Below are positions 26,246 to 34,426 of a stretch of 64,000 nt of DNA, piece by piece; the stretch's first letter is position 1, and every line of letters begins with the position of its first letter. Origin of the DNA: JACRLV01 sp045863555 (GTDB taxonomy: Bacteria; Planctomycetota; Phycisphaerae; UBA1845; Fen-1342). Position numbers and translations under genes: made by a program. Below the pieces are notes generated by a model that saw only the letters and a program-made list of their open reading frames with translations, had not been told where the DNA came from and did not search any database. Where the stretch lies: assembly GCA_045863555.1 (NCBI GenBank), contig BTUU01000004.1, positions 325,710 to 389,709 on the forward strand, in the 5' to 3' direction.

Positions 26246-27675
26246 TTTTCAGGCACTTCGAGCGGACCCGCGGTTTTGTCCGAGAAAGCGGCGATTTCCG
26301 ATAAAACCGCTCCGCCGCCCGGCGATCCACCCGGGCGGTTTTCGTTGAAATGTCCCGCCTGTGCGCGGTTCTGCCCGGCTGGCAGTCCAACTGCGGTGGA
26401 CCAAACCGCCGATTCTGCGCCCGCCGCCTTGCGCATCGGGATCGGCGCGTCGGCGTCCGGCCGCGGGGTCAGGTCGGGCAGCTTCTCGACTTCCGCCGCG
26501 TCGCCGAGCTGGCGATCGTCGGTGTACGTCCGCATCGTCAGCCGCAGGTCCGTGTGCCGGGCGAGCTTCATGGCGACGCGCGGCGCGACTCCGGCGACGG
26601 ATAGCCAGGTGATGAACGTTTTGCGGAGCGAATGGCGATCGAGCGTCATCCCACCTTGCGGCGCCGTGTCGATTCCGGCCCGGCGGCAGTCACGCAGGAA
26701 CGTCTCCCGCTTGGGCGTCGGGTTGAATACCAGGTCAGCGGCCTTCCAGCCGGCCGGCCGCGCGGCCCGGAGCGATTCGGCCAGGGAGCGCCGCAGCGGA
26801 ACCGAGTCGGCCCGGCCGGCCTTCGTCGCCTCAGCGCGTAGCCGGATGCAGGGCGTGAGCGAATCGAGATCAACATCGCCCCAGCGCAGGGACTTCAACT
26901 CACCGCAGCGCAGGCCGGTGAAGAGCGCCGCTTCATACCAGGTCCGCCGCGCCCCGGACTTTTCGAGCAGCGCAGCCGCCTCATCCGGCGTCAGCGCCCG
27001 GCGGTTTCGGACGGCATTCGTGCCCGTGGACCCGACAGCGGCAACGGGGTTCGATTCGAGCAGGCCCTCCCGGACCGCCCAGGCCCCGAGAGAATGAAGC
27101 GCCGAGCGGTACTCGCTCTGCGTTTTCGGCGAGCGTCCGGCGTCAGCCAGCCGGGAAATCAGCCGCTCGACATGCCGGGCTTTGAGGTCGGCCAGCGTGG
27201 GCATCGCGCCCGTTCGCTCAGCCGGCGGCCGCGTCGACGCCGGGTTGACGAGTTCGAGGTAGGCGCGTCCCGTCCGCAGGGCTTGGCGAATGTGCTTGCG
27301 ACTCAGCGCCCGGCCGCGGCGGGTGCGCTTGCGTCGCATGTGCCGGACGTAATCGGCGATGAGCGTCCGCAGGGATCTCCGGGCGGTTTCGATCGACTGC
27401 GACGATAGCCCCGCCGCAAGCCGCTGGCGGGAGAGCAGGAGGCGACGCAGCGTGGCGTCGGCTACTTCCCGGTCCCTGATCTTCTCGCCAGTGGGCTCCA
27501 ACGTCCGATCCACGACGCGGGCGAGCGTGTCATCGAGCGGGAGCGTCAGCACCAGGCGGATCGACTCGCCGGTCACGGGATCGGTGAAGCTGGCCCAGTA
27601 GAAGCCGGTGCGGACGCGCGTCCGCGTCCCGTCTTTGTTCGCACGCTTCGTTATGGGCCGGTAGACGAATGCCAC
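26191..27675 (-). CDS. int: Tyrosine recombinase (integrase), integrated-state form
   Basis: The protein has 494 residues with GTG 27675 (GGAGG 7 bases upstream). An arm/core-binding region is followed by the catalytic domain: R256 in TGLRCGEL, H-x-x-R in DRHSLRKTF (about 346-349), His in LARHTDL (about 374) and the nucleophile Y384 in MRTYTDD. After a low-complexity linker the frame crosses the att core (DDRIRTC, residues 479-485) and ends DLLVPNQAL inside the tRNA-Pro complement. In the excised circle it would continue from residue 485 into 78 other codons stored at 34411-34647. It catalyses integration and excision at tRNA-Pro. It follows the XRE gene directly. Confidence 0.95.
   Translation of the reverse strand: MAFVYRPITKRANKDGTRTRVRTGFYWASFTDPVTGESIRLVLTLPLDDTLARVVDRTLEPTGEKIRDREVADATLRRLLLSRQRLAAGLSSQSIETARRSLRTLIADYVRHMRRKRTRRGRALSRKHIRQALRTGRAYLELVNPASTRPPAERTGAMPTLADLKARHVERLISRLADAGRSPKTQSEYRSALHSLGAWAVREGLLESNPVAAVGSTGTNAVRNRRALTPDEAAALLEKSGARRTWYEAALFTGLRCGELKSLRWGDVDLDSLTPCIRLRAEATKAGRADSVPLRRSLAESLRAARPAGWKAADLVFNPTPKRETFLRDCRRAGIDTAPQGGMTLDRHSLRKTFITWLSVAGVAPRVAMKLARHTDLRLTMRTYTDDRQLGDAAEVEKLPDLTPRPDADAPIPMRKAAGAESAVWSTAVGLPAGQNRAQAGHFNENRPGGSPGGGAVLSEIAAFSDKTAGPLEVPENRDDRIRTCDLLVPNQAL
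26221..26247 (+). repeat. attL core, 27-bp direct repeat
   Basis: It begins GCAGGTTCGAATCC and ends CATCCCGATT, identical to 34648-34674. It covers the T-arm and acceptor end of tRNA-Pro, so the tRNA stays whole after integration. Confidence 0.95.
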
Positions 27676-27677
27676 CG

Positions 27678-28013
27678 TCAGCCCTCCCGTGCCGAGCGCT
27701 TCGAGCTGGACGTCGCCCGGCCGGTCGAGGTCGAGGCCTTGCCGGATTTCTTCGAGCGGGCCGGCCGGGGCGGGAGGCGGCGGCCATCCGCGGCGATCGT
27801 CGGCGGCGGCGGGAGCGGCCCCGCAGCGACGACGTGCAGATTGAGCAGCGCGAAGAGCTTGTCAGCGGCCCGCAGCGTCAGCGACGAGCGGCCGCCGACG
27901 AATTCGGAAACCGCAGGCCGAGAGAGCCCGACCGCGGCGGCGAGCGCGTACGAGGACCAGCCGGATTCGCGGATCGCCCGGCGGAGTGCATCGGTTGCGG
28001 ATTCGAGTTTCAT
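27678..28013 (-). CDS. XRE-type helix-turn-helix regulator
   Basis: The protein has 111 residues from ATG 28013 (AAGGG 7 bases upstream). The DNA-binding domain fills residues 1-60: WSSYALAAAVGLSRPAVSEF with VGGRSSLTLRAADKLFALL, the pattern of Cro/CI-type domains. The C-terminal 45 residues are basic and Pro/Ser-rich, likely disordered. It probably controls the leftward operon of the element. The gene ends 2 bases before the int start, so the two are co-transcribed. The longer frame to 28169 is upstream noise. Confidence 0.85.
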   Translation of the reverse strand: MKLESATDALRRAIRESGWSSYALAAAVGLSRPAVSEFVGGRSSLTLRAADKLFALLNLHVVAAGPLPPPPTIAADGRRLPPRPARSKKSGKASTSTGRATSSSKRSAREG

Positions 28014-28060
28014 GGTTCTACCCTTGGCGTTAGTAAGTCTTACGCATCGCGTCGCCGTTG

Positions 28061-29239
28061 TCAAGCGGAATCTCGGACGGCGGCCGGGCGGGCAGCGGAA
28101 CCGTTCCGCCGCGCCAGTTGCGACGCCGCGGCCGCCTGGAGGGCGAGGCGGCCCAGCGTCTCGACCCATAGCATCGGCGGTTCGGACCCGCCTTCGAGCG
28201 CCGCCCAGGTGGCCCGCTCCATGTCGCGGATGAGCTGGCGGCGATAGGCCGCGGACGCGGACGGGTTCGCTGTGCCGATCGAATCGACGGCGGCGGGGAT
28301 GAGCCCGCGCCGCTGATCGTCGGGCAGCCGCGCGACGAATTCGCGCATGGCCCGCCGGTGTGCCAGGTCGGTTTTCTCCGCCGCCGCTTCCTCCCGCCGG
28401 GTCCGCTCCGCCGCCGCCCGGCGCTCCAGCTCAGGACGTTTCGCGGGGTCGGTCAGCACGTCGACCACAAACCCGGCCGGATTGTCGAGGCGGCGCTCCC
28501 GAGCCCAGGCGACGGCCGCGGCGACCCGTTCGAGTCCATGTTCGGTGCGGAGCTGCGCCGCCCTCCGCTCATCGACGCCGACAGCCAGCAGCATCGACCC
28601 GGCGGCGGAGGCGGCATCGACCGGCGGAGCGGCCGGGGGCGGGGAGGCCGCGCCGTTGTTGCTGAGTTCTTGCTGTTCTTTACATGGTGCGATTTTCGCA
28701 CCGTTCGACGGTGCGATTTCAGCACCGTATACGGTGCGAGTTTCGGACCGTTCCGATTCGCCAACGGTGCGGATTTCGGACCGTTCACCGGGAGCGGCAA
28801 CGGTGCGATTTTCGCACCGTTCGACCAGCCCGGCGTCGGGCGGCGGATCGGTCAGCGTGTAGCGGTTGCGGCGGTTGCGGACGGGTCCGGCCCCGCGCCG
28901 CTCCGCCCGAGCCACATGCACCAGGCCCGCCGCCTCCAGCTCGCCCGTGGCGCGGATGAGCTGGGCGCGCGTGAGCTTCCCGCCGCAGCGGCGGCAGATC
29001 GACCGCATGCCGAGTGTCGGCCCGTGGAGCTTGAGCAGGTCGCGGATCGCCGACCAGGCAATCGCCGCGGCGAGGGTCAGGCCCGGCCGGCGGAGCAGCC
29101 GATTCGGGACCATCAGAAACCCGTCATCGTCGGGCGGTTCGGGCGTCGGCCGCGGCCGCGGCTTCGAGCGTGCCGCGCTGATTTCGTCGGCCCGTGCGGC
29201 TTCCGTGCCCGCGGGCGACGTGGTAGAGTTTCTAGACAC
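28061..29239 (-). CDS. Replication initiator-like winged-helix protein with iterons inside its gene
   Basis: The protein has 392 residues with GTG 29239 (GGAG upstream). Residues 38-130 form a winged-helix domain (LLRRPGLTLAAAIAWSAIRD, KLTRAQLIRATGELEAAGLV) as in phage O-type and plasmid Rep initiators. Residues 138-186 are a repeated linker (RCENRTV, RSEIRTV, RSETRTV, GAEIAPSNGAKIAP) encoded by five palindromic DNA repeats at 28684-28820, as origin iterons lie inside lambda gene O. The C-terminal half is helical (ERRAAAERTRREEAAAEK). I infer that it binds the repeats and starts replication of the excised element. It lies between a winged-helix gene and the XRE gene on one operon. Confidence 0.75.
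   Translation of the reverse strand: MSRNSTTSPAGTEAARADEISAARSKPRPRPTPEPPDDDGFLMVPNRLLRRPGLTLAAAIAWSAIRDLLKLHGPTLGMRSICRRCGGKLTRAQLIRATGELEAAGLVHVARAERRGAGPVRNRRNRYTLTDPPPDAGLVERCENRTVAAPGERSEIRTVGESERSETRTVYGAEIAPSNGAKIAPCKEQQELSNNGAASPPPAAPPVDAASAAGSMLLAVGVDERRAAQLRTEHGLERVAAAVAWARERRLDNPAGFVVDVLTDPAKRPELERRAAAERTRREEAAAEKTDLAHRRAMREFVARLPDDQRRGLIPAAVDSIGTANPSASAAYRRQLIRDMERATWAALEGGSEPPMLWVETLGRLALQAAAASQLARRNGSAARPAAVRDSA
28684..28820. repeat. Five 21-bp palindromic iterons, candidate replication origin
   Basis: The perfect unit at 28800-28820 is ACGGTGCGA, TTT, TCGCACCGT. Near copies lie at 28684-28704, 28708-28728, 28731-28751 and 28764-28784; some carry CGGACCGT or AGCACCGT in the right arm. 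Starts are 24, 23, 33 and 36 bases apart, close to whole helical turns for several steps. They lie within the initiator gene. Confidence 0.85.
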
Positions 29240-29255
29240 CAGAGGACTCCCATCC

Positions 29256-29855
29256 TCAAGATTCGCGCCCGTGGCCGGACACAGCCGCGGGCGTGTTTGT
29301 TTCTTCGGTCATCGAGCCCGGCCACAGCGGCCCAGGGGACGGTGCGACGGGGCGAGCTGGCCCCGCAGGCGCCAGAGCCGCCGGGCGGGGATCTTCGGTT
29401 GCTGGCGGAAAGTCCGCGGCGAGCGGCGCGACCACCTGGAGCGGGTGATCGAGCAACCAGCGGCGCGCCCGATCCTCCCCGCCATCGGTGAAGGCCCAGA
29501 CCGAAACCGGCCGGCCGTGCGCCCGCGCCCGCGTCGTCTCGATATACCCGGCGCGGCGGATGATCCCCGCGTCTTGCAGCACGCCGGGCATGGCCCCGAG
29601 CCATCGAGGATTTCCGGTTTCAGCCAGGCCCAAGCGGTCGCGCACGTCGTCAATCGTGGCCGTGCGGGACGCCGATTCGAGCAGCGATTCCAGCAGCGCC
29701 CGCCGCGCCCGTAGGAGCAGGTGCGGCGATCGAGCTTCGTGGCGGCGCTGCGCCCGCAGCTTCTCCAGCTCGCCGTTGAGCCGGCCGATTTCGCGATCGC
29801 GCCGAGGCCGCTCGACTTCGCGGGGTCCGCCGTCCGTGGCGAGGGTTGATGTCAT
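29256..29855 (-). CDS. Winged-helix-like protein of the element
   Basis: The protein has 199 residues. The ATG at 29855 overlaps the upstream stop (ATGA), which fixes the start. A coiled-coil helix (RDREIGRLNGELEKLRAQRR, about residues 20-40) precedes a winged-helix-like region (TIDDVRDRLGLAETGNPRWL, AGYIETTRARAHGRPVSVWA). The C-terminal 50 residues are Pro/Ala-rich. It is probably DNA binding, perhaps aiding the initiator encoded next; no family assigned. Confidence 0.7.
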   Translation of the reverse strand: MTSTLATDGGPREVERPRRDREIGRLNGELEKLRAQRRHEARSPHLLLRARRALLESLLESASRTATIDDVRDRLGLAETGNPRWLGAMPGVLQDAGIIRRAGYIETTRARAHGRPVSVWAFTDGGEDRARRWLLDHPLQVVAPLAADFPPATEDPRPAALAPAGPARPVAPSPGPLWPGSMTEETNTPAAVSGHGRES

Positions 29856-30187
29856 TTCGCACCGCCCGACGCCGGGCAGCCGGCCGCGATCCACCGCTGG
29901 ATTTCAGACCGTCGCCAGCGGGCAGTCTTCCCCAGGCGAACGGAGCGGGGCATGAGCCCTTCCGCCGACAGTCGGTAGATGTGCCGCGGGCTACAGTCGC
30001 AGAGCTTCGCGACAGCGTCGACGGCGATGAGCGCGTCGGCCTCGGCTTCCCGGAGGCCCATCGTTGCGGCGACCGCATCGCGGGCCTTCGCGTCGAGGTT
30101 GTCGCCGGGACTGGATGATCGTTGCACAGCGTTCATTTCAGAAGTCTCCGTCGCCGCGGGAGTCGCGGCGTCGAGGAGATCATCCAT
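29852..30187 (-). CDS. AlpA/excisionase-like helix-turn-helix protein
   Basis: The protein has 111 residues. The C-terminal half is a MerR-like HTH_17 domain: AVAKLCDCSPRHIYRLSAEG, LMPRSVRLGKTARWRRSEIQ, RWIAAGCPASG. Such proteins act as excisionases or activators of integrase genes in integrated elements. Direct repeats of TTGTCACG lie just upstream of the start (30208-30229) and an inverted copy at 30294-30301, a likely operator. The stop overlaps the next ATG. Confidence 0.82.
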   Translation of the reverse strand: MDDLLDAATPAATETSEMNAVQRSSSPGDNLDAKARDAVAATMGLREAEADALIAVDAVAKLCDCSPRHIYRLSAEGLMPRSVRLGKTARWRRSEIQRWIAAGCPASGGAK

Positions 30188-30207
30188 GCCGTTGTGACCG
30201 GAGGGGG

Positions 30208-30301
30208 TTTGTCACGGAGTTTGTCACGAATTCGGCCGCGCCCAGTGCCGCCCGACCGCGAAAACTACGGGGGATTCGAGCATGCAAAATCTTCGTGACA
30301 A
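30208..30301. promoter_or_regulatory. Operator candidate: TTGTCACG repeats
   Basis: TTTGTCACG occurs at 30208-30216 and 30220-30228, one helical turn apart, and its inverse CGTGACAA at 30294-30301. They lie in the gap upstream of the excisionase-like gene, fitting a regulator or recombination directionality site. Confidence 0.55.
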
Positions 30302-30327
30302 TCCGCCTGAGGGTTGACAAGTCCGCC

Positions 30328-31032
30328 TCAGTCAGCCGCCGTCGGTTTTTTCGCCCGACGTCTCCGCTGCCTTTCGCGGCTGAGGATCTTCTCGACCCGC
30401 TCGGGGGAACATCCCCGATCCTTGGCAAAGTCCTTGAGCCGGACGCCGGCGGCCCGTGCGATCGGCCAGGCGGCGGCGATCGCGGCGTCTTGCGGGTTTT
30501 CCTTGCGGGGCCGGCCGCCTCGGTTGCGGGTAGCGCCCGTGCCCGCGTCAGAGGCGGTCGGCCGATCCTTGAGCGACGGCACGGCCGCTTCCAGGAGATC
30601 GAACGCCCGTTGTGGATTCTCAGCTCGGATCGCCGCCGCGACTTCCCGGGCGACCTTCGCCGGCATGCACCGCATGAATTCAGCGAGCGCTGCGGCGACG
30701 CGCGGGTCAGCCGCTGTCCTCACGGTGAAATCGCGGAGGACCAGGTGAAGCCGCTTGGCCGCGTAAAGCTGGCCTTTGAGTGTCCGCGACAGCCGCTCGA
30801 CGGGATCGAATGACCACTCCCACCGCGGCGTGCGGGCGGCATGGACGGCGGCCAGGCAATCGGCGAAAGCGGCCGGCGTGCAGCGCGGTTTCAGCGTGAC
30901 CAGGAGCGCGTCAATCTCCGCGTCGGCGTTCGCGGTAGCCGCCGGCGGTGCGTTCAATCGGGCACGGCAGGCCGTCAGCAGCAGGTCGAAATCGTCCAGC
31001 GCTGGAGGAAACGCAGTGGGTTTCTTGGACAT
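30328..31032 (-). CDS. Element protein of unknown function with C-terminal DNA-binding-like end
   Basis: The protein has 234 residues from ATG 31032 (AAGGTG upstream). Residues 1-150 are helical with several Trp/Arg positions (RTPRWEWSFDPVERLSRTLK). A basic linker (RNRGGRPRKENPQD) leads to a helix-turn-helix-like end (GVRLKDFAKDRGCSPERVEK) and a basic tail (RERQRRRRAKKP). It could be the top regulator of the leftward operon. No family recognised. The frame upstream to 31494 is noise. Confidence 0.65.
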   Translation of the reverse strand: MSKKPTAFPPALDDFDLLLTACRARLNAPPAATANADAEIDALLVTLKPRCTPAAFADCLAAVHAARTPRWEWSFDPVERLSRTLKGQLYAAKRLHLVLRDFTVRTAADPRVAAALAEFMRCMPAKVAREVAAAIRAENPQRAFDLLEAAVPSLKDRPTASDAGTGATRNRGGRPRKENPQDAAIAAAWPIARAAGVRLKDFAKDRGCSPERVEKILSRERQRRRRAKKPTAAD

Positions 31033-31481
31033 GGATTCACCTTGGCCGGCGTCGCCGCGCGGCCCGCTGTCGAGGTGAAGGCGACAGAGGCCGCGCGGCC
31101 GTGCGGGGCAATTACTCCCGCCGTCCGGTTGCGAGGATCGTAGCCGCTGACGTGTCGATGGAGAAGTAGGAACCGCTCGCCCGCCGAAACCGAAAACACC
31201 GCGGTAAGTTGCGCTCAACGCGCGCGAGGCGCTTCGGGCGGCCCACCAGCACGTCGACGGCGACCCGGACAGGTTCGACGTGGGGAAAGGTGGAGGGCGG
31301 CGGGAGAGTGCCAAGGGTTTCGCCGCCGCCTCCGGAGGGAACCGCAGGCCCGATGATACGCGACGGGCAGCGCCGGCCGCTCGATTTCCGCGACGGCCGC
31401 GCGGGCGTGCTATCCTTCCAGTGCCAAGAGCGCCGCCAGGATGCGCGGCGCACACCCATTCAACCGGCAGGGAGGCCGCAC
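31033..31481. other. Divergent control region of the element
   Basis: This 449-base spacer separates the leftward operon from the only rightward gene. ORFs across it look random. Promoters for both directions should lie here; TATCCT at 31411-31416 is a weak -10 candidate for the rightward gene. Confidence 0.5.
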
Positions 31482-32342
31482 ATGCCCGCGACAATGACCA
31501 TGAACGAACCGCTCGACCCGTTTCTCGCCGACGCGATGCGCCGCGGCCGGCGTCGGCCCGCCGCCCAGGAGGAGCAGCCGAGCGGCCAACAGCGGCTACT
31601 CGAAACCCTTGCGGCCGCGCTCTTCGAGAAGATCGGCGAGCTGCCCGCCGAGATGATCCTGCGCATGATGGCCGCGCGGGCGAAGGCGAATGAGCCGATG
31701 AGCCCGATGGACGAGGCCCAGCTCGAACACACCCGCGCCCTCACGGCGGCGACGAAGGCCCAGACCGCGAACCGGGCGGAGGAGGACGACACCGCCGCCC
31801 AGCTCCGCAAGCTGGCCGTGGCCGAGACCGTCAAGACGGGTGACATGCGGGGCGCGATGGACATCGCCGAAAAGCGGATCGAGCCGGGCAGCGCCCCGGC
31901 CATCATGGACCGCGCCCGCGAATCGCTCGCCGGGCGTGCGGCCGCGGCCCGGCAGCGGGCGGAATCGGCGTTTGCGTCGAATCCCGCCCAGGCCGTCGAG
32001 GAATACGCCGGCACGGTAGGCGGACTGATGGACCAGGCGCGGCGAAGCCACCCGGGCGCGGGCGAGCGGATCGCCCGCGACATCGGCGAGGAGGCGAATG
32101 CGTGGATGTACGAGCGGGACGTCCCGGAAACCCCGCCGCCCGCGCGGTCATGGTGGACGGGGCAGCCCGTGCAGGAGCGCAGCCAGCCCGGCCAGGCCGC
32201 GGCGGAGGAGCTGCGGCAGACGCTCATCCGGTCGATTCTCACCAACAAGGAGCGGCAGTTCGGGCGCGGCCAGGCGGGCGTGACGCCGGAGGAGATCGGC
32301 GGCCACTTCGACGCGAAGCGGCGGGCGTGGCGGACGTTCTGA
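31482..32342 (+). CDS. Helical element protein, unknown, only plus-strand gene of the element
   Basis: The protein has 286 residues from ATG 31482 (GGAGG 9 bases upstream). It is almost all helix and highly charged (ARAKANEPMSPMDEAQLEHT, AAQLRKLAVAETVKTGDMRG), with a C-terminal motif region (LRQTLIRSILTNKERQFGRG, VTPEEIGGHFDAKRRAW). It has no membrane segment or signal peptide. It is convergent with the zinc-ribbon gene, the two stops abutting at 32342/32343. It could be cargo or a DNA-packaging or host-interaction protein; function not assignable. Confidence 0.65.
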   Translation: MPATMTMNEPLDPFLADAMRRGRRRPAAQEEQPSGQQRLLETLAAALFEKIGELPAEMILRMMAARAKANEPMSPMDEAQLEHTRALTAATKAQTANRAEEDDTAAQLRKLAVAETVKTGDMRGAMDIAEKRIEPGSAPAIMDRARESLAGRAAAARQRAESAFASNPAQAVEEYAGTVGGLMDQARRSHPGAGERIARDIGEEANAWMYERDVPETPPPARSWWTGQPVQERSQPGQAAAEELRQTLIRSILTNKERQFGRGQAGVTPEEIGGHFDAKRRAWRTF

Positions 32343-32552
32343 TCATCCGGCCGCAGCTCCGCAGTCGCGCAGCGCGGCGACTACGAGCATGGCGACGACG
32401 AGGACCAGGTAGCCGGCGACGAGCCCGACGAAACCGATGCACCCGGCCAGCAGCAGGCGCACCACGGCCGGCCGCGGCACGCCGCGCCCGCACCGAGAGC
32501 AGTAGCGGGCGCGGCGGCGTAGCGGCATCGAGCAGCGCGGGCAGCGTTTCAC
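32343..32552 (-). CDS. Zinc-ribbon membrane miniprotein
   Basis: The protein has 69 residues. The N-terminus is a zinc ribbon (CPRCSMPLRRRARYCSRCG), followed by one long or two short membrane helices (LLLAGCIGFVGLVAGYLVLV). The GTG start overlaps the preceding stop (GTGA). Last gene of the right-hand operon of the element. Confidence 0.65.
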   Translation of the reverse strand: MKRCPRCSMPLRRRARYCSRCGRGVPRPAVVRLLLAGCIGFVGLVAGYLVLVVAMLVVAALRDCGAAAG

Positions 32553-33064
32553 GGCGAGGCCTCGGGCGCGTTCGCGACCAGGGGCGGAAGCAACGGCGCA
32601 CGGTCAGCGCCGGTGAGCATCACATTCAGCCAGAGCGATTCATCGCGCGTAAGCGGCAGCCCTTCCCGGATGCCCCCCAAGATTGCGGCCAGCCGGTCAG
32701 TGTGCGCGATGCGCTCGGGCGTCATGCGATCGGGGCAGCGTTCGTGCAGATCGGCGTGGCCGCCGAGCGTGGCTTCCAGCCAATTGAGCTTTTCATGGAC
32801 GCGGGGATCGCTGAAATCCGCCACACGCTGGCGCTCGGCGTTGAATTCGGGCGTCGTTCCGATCGGCCGCGGCGGGCAGCTCGCCACGATCCTCAGAAAC
32901 TCCCCGACGACGAGGAGCCGCCCTTCGGTCGTGGCCGGCATGAGCTGGCGCAGCCGCGCCGCCCGGTCGGCCGGGGTGTCCGCGGCGAGAGCCGCTTCGA
33001 CGGCGGCGAGAAATTCCGCAGTGAGCGCGGCCCGCTGCTGTTCGGTCATCGGTTGTTCGGTCAT
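32549..33064 (-). CDS. Element protein, unknown
   Basis: The protein has 171 residues, helical, with motifs such as VGEFLRIVASCPPRPIG and HEKLNWLEATLGGHADLHER. The ATG overlaps the previous stop (ATGA) and its own stop overlaps the next start, so it is translationally coupled on both sides. No family recognised. Confidence 0.6.
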   Translation of the reverse strand: MTEQPMTEQQRAALTAEFLAAVEAALAADTPADRAARLRQLMPATTEGRLLVVGEFLRIVASCPPRPIGTTPEFNAERQRVADFSDPRVHEKLNWLEATLGGHADLHERCPDRMTPERIAHTDRLAAILGGIREGLPLTRDESLWLNVMLTGADRAPLLPPLVANAPEASP

Positions 33065-33528
33065 CGGTTCACTCTCCGTTTGCGGGGTTCAGGTTTCGAG
33101 CCGCCGCCCGCGTTCGCGGCGGGGATCCAACGGCGGATCGACTCGGGCAGTTCGGAATAGTCGGGCGCGGGCGGCGGCGGTTCGGGGTCCGGCGGCGTCG
33201 GCGCGGCGAGCCGGGGCGTCGATGCAGCGGCGGCAGGAGCGACCCGCGCCGCCGTGGTCGAGGCCCGCTCCTGATCTTCGATCCAGCCGACCAGGACGGC
33301 GCGGCGATACCGCACCCGCCCTTGCCGCTGGCCCGCCCCGCCCGGCTTGAAGAATGGCGGCCCGCCGCCCATCCGCCGCCAGTCCGCCAGCGTCTTCACT
33401 TCGACGCCCAGCAGCTCCGCGACTTCGACCGGGGTGAGGATGTCGGGGGAACATCCGGCGACGTCCCCGGCGGCCGCGGCCGGCGGGGTGATCGTGTCCG
33501 CGTTCAGCCTGATCGGTTGGGCGCTCAT
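33061..33528 (-). CDS. HTH_17-type DNA-binding protein
   Basis: The protein has 155 residues. Residues 28-85 form a MerR-like helix-turn-helix domain (LTPVEVAELLGVEVKTLADW, RRMGGGPPFFKPGGAGQRQG, VRYRRAVLVGWI), as in AlpA/excisionase proteins. A Pro-rich tail follows, ending SIRRWIPAANAGGG. It is the second such protein in the element, this one in the operon placed downstream of int in the circular form, so it may be an excisionase or a host-gene regulator. Coupled to both neighbours by ATGA overlaps. Confidence 0.75.
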   Translation of the reverse strand: MSAQPIRLNADTITPPAAAAGDVAGCSPDILTPVEVAELLGVEVKTLADWRRMGGGPPFFKPGGAGQRQGRVRYRRAVLVGWIEDQERASTTAARVAPAAAASTPRLAAPTPPDPEPPPPAPDYSELPESIRRWIPAANAGGGSKPEPRKRRVNR

Positions 33529-33887
33529 CGTCGGCCCCCCGATCGAGTCTCGAGGAAATCAGCCAGCACCAGGCAGACGGCGTGCAACCGCTCGCCGGGC
33601 GTCAGCGGCAGAAACAGCACAGCCCGGACCAGCCGGCCGGCGACGGGCCCGGCGTCGGCCAGCGGGATCCGCGAAAGGATGCGGGCGAGGGTCAGCTCCG
33701 CGGTTCGAGCTTCCGTCCCGTCGAGGCCGCCGGCATCCGCGGGCGGCGGGTGATCGGCCAGGAGGCGACGCACGGCCGCTGCCCGGGCGTCGGGCGGGAG
33801 CGCAGGCGCCAGAGCCCCGGCCAGCTCCGCCGCGAAGTCCATGCCGACGGCGGCCGGGTCGGCATTCGTGCATGATGGCGGCGTCAT
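33525..33887 (-). CDS. Small helical element protein
   Basis: The protein has 120 residues from the ATG at 33887, fixed by its ATGA overlap with the gene before it. It is helical and Ala/Leu-rich (ADAGPVAGRLVRAVLFLPLT, LHAVCLVLADFLE). Unknown function. The frame extending to 34136 is a shadow. Confidence 0.6.
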   Translation of the reverse strand: MTPPSCTNADPAAVGMDFAAELAGALAPALPPDARAAAVRRLLADHPPPADAGGLDGTEARTAELTLARILSRIPLADAGPVAGRLVRAVLFLPLTPGERLHAVCLVLADFLETRSGGRR

Positions 33888-34426
33888 CGGACGTTCGAGC
33901 GCGTCGCGCCCGCCCGGTTCGGCGTGTTGGTCATCGCCTGTCGCTTGCTGGCAGAGCCGCGGGAAATTCGCGTTTGCAGGCCCGTGGCGCGGTTCGACCC
34001 GCCCGGACGCCGATCGACCCGGGACGGCCGCGCCACGTTCGAAATCGGCGGGGTTCCGGCGGCGGCGGCCCCGTCGGGGGCGCGACCCTTGCCGCGCGCG
34101 TCGCCGAGGAGGTCGGCCATGTAGGCAACTTGCCACGACGGCATCCGCTTGGCGACAGCGGACAGGCGGCGGGCGGCGTCGCGGTGGGTGTATTTGAGAG
34201 CCGCGGCGATCGCGCCGAGGTCTGGCGTGGCGGGGAGGCGTTCACCCAGGGCGAGCAGGTCGGCGAAGTAGGCCACTTCCCAGGCGGGCATCCGGTCGGC
34301 GATTTCGGTCAGCCGGCGGAGTTCGGCGGCGCGGTTGTACCGGCGGCCCGCCCGCTCAGTGGCGAGCGACACCAGTTCGGGCGTCACGGGCGGCAGGCCG
34401 GCGGCGGGTTTCAGGTCATGGAGCAT
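33884..34426 (-). CDS. Element protein with an internal repeat
   Basis: The protein has 180 residues from ATG 34426 (AAGGG upstream). It contains two copies of a helical unit: LRRLTEIADRMPAWEVAYFA and ARRLSAVAKRMPSWQVAYMA, each followed by DLL. The C-terminal 70 residues are basic and likely disordered. The start overlaps by 16 bases the stop of the stored integrase tail (34411), which suggests coupling to int in the circular form. No family recognised. Confidence 0.65.
   Translation of the reverse strand: MLHDLKPAAGLPPVTPELVSLATERAGRRYNRAAELRRLTEIADRMPAWEVAYFADLLALGERLPATPDLGAIAAALKYTHRDAARRLSAVAKRMPSWQVAYMADLLGDARGKGRAPDGAAAAGTPPISNVARPSRVDRRPGGSNRATGLQTRISRGSASKRQAMTNTPNRAGATRSNVR

Noticed and set aside
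28684..28820. Possible CRISPR array
   Set aside because: Repeats are short palindromes with irregular 2-15 base spacing inside a coding frame; no cas genes or spacer-sized gaps.
31209..31481. N-terminal extension of the plus-strand element gene
   Set aside because: Residues there are random in style; GGAGG is correctly placed before ATG 31482.
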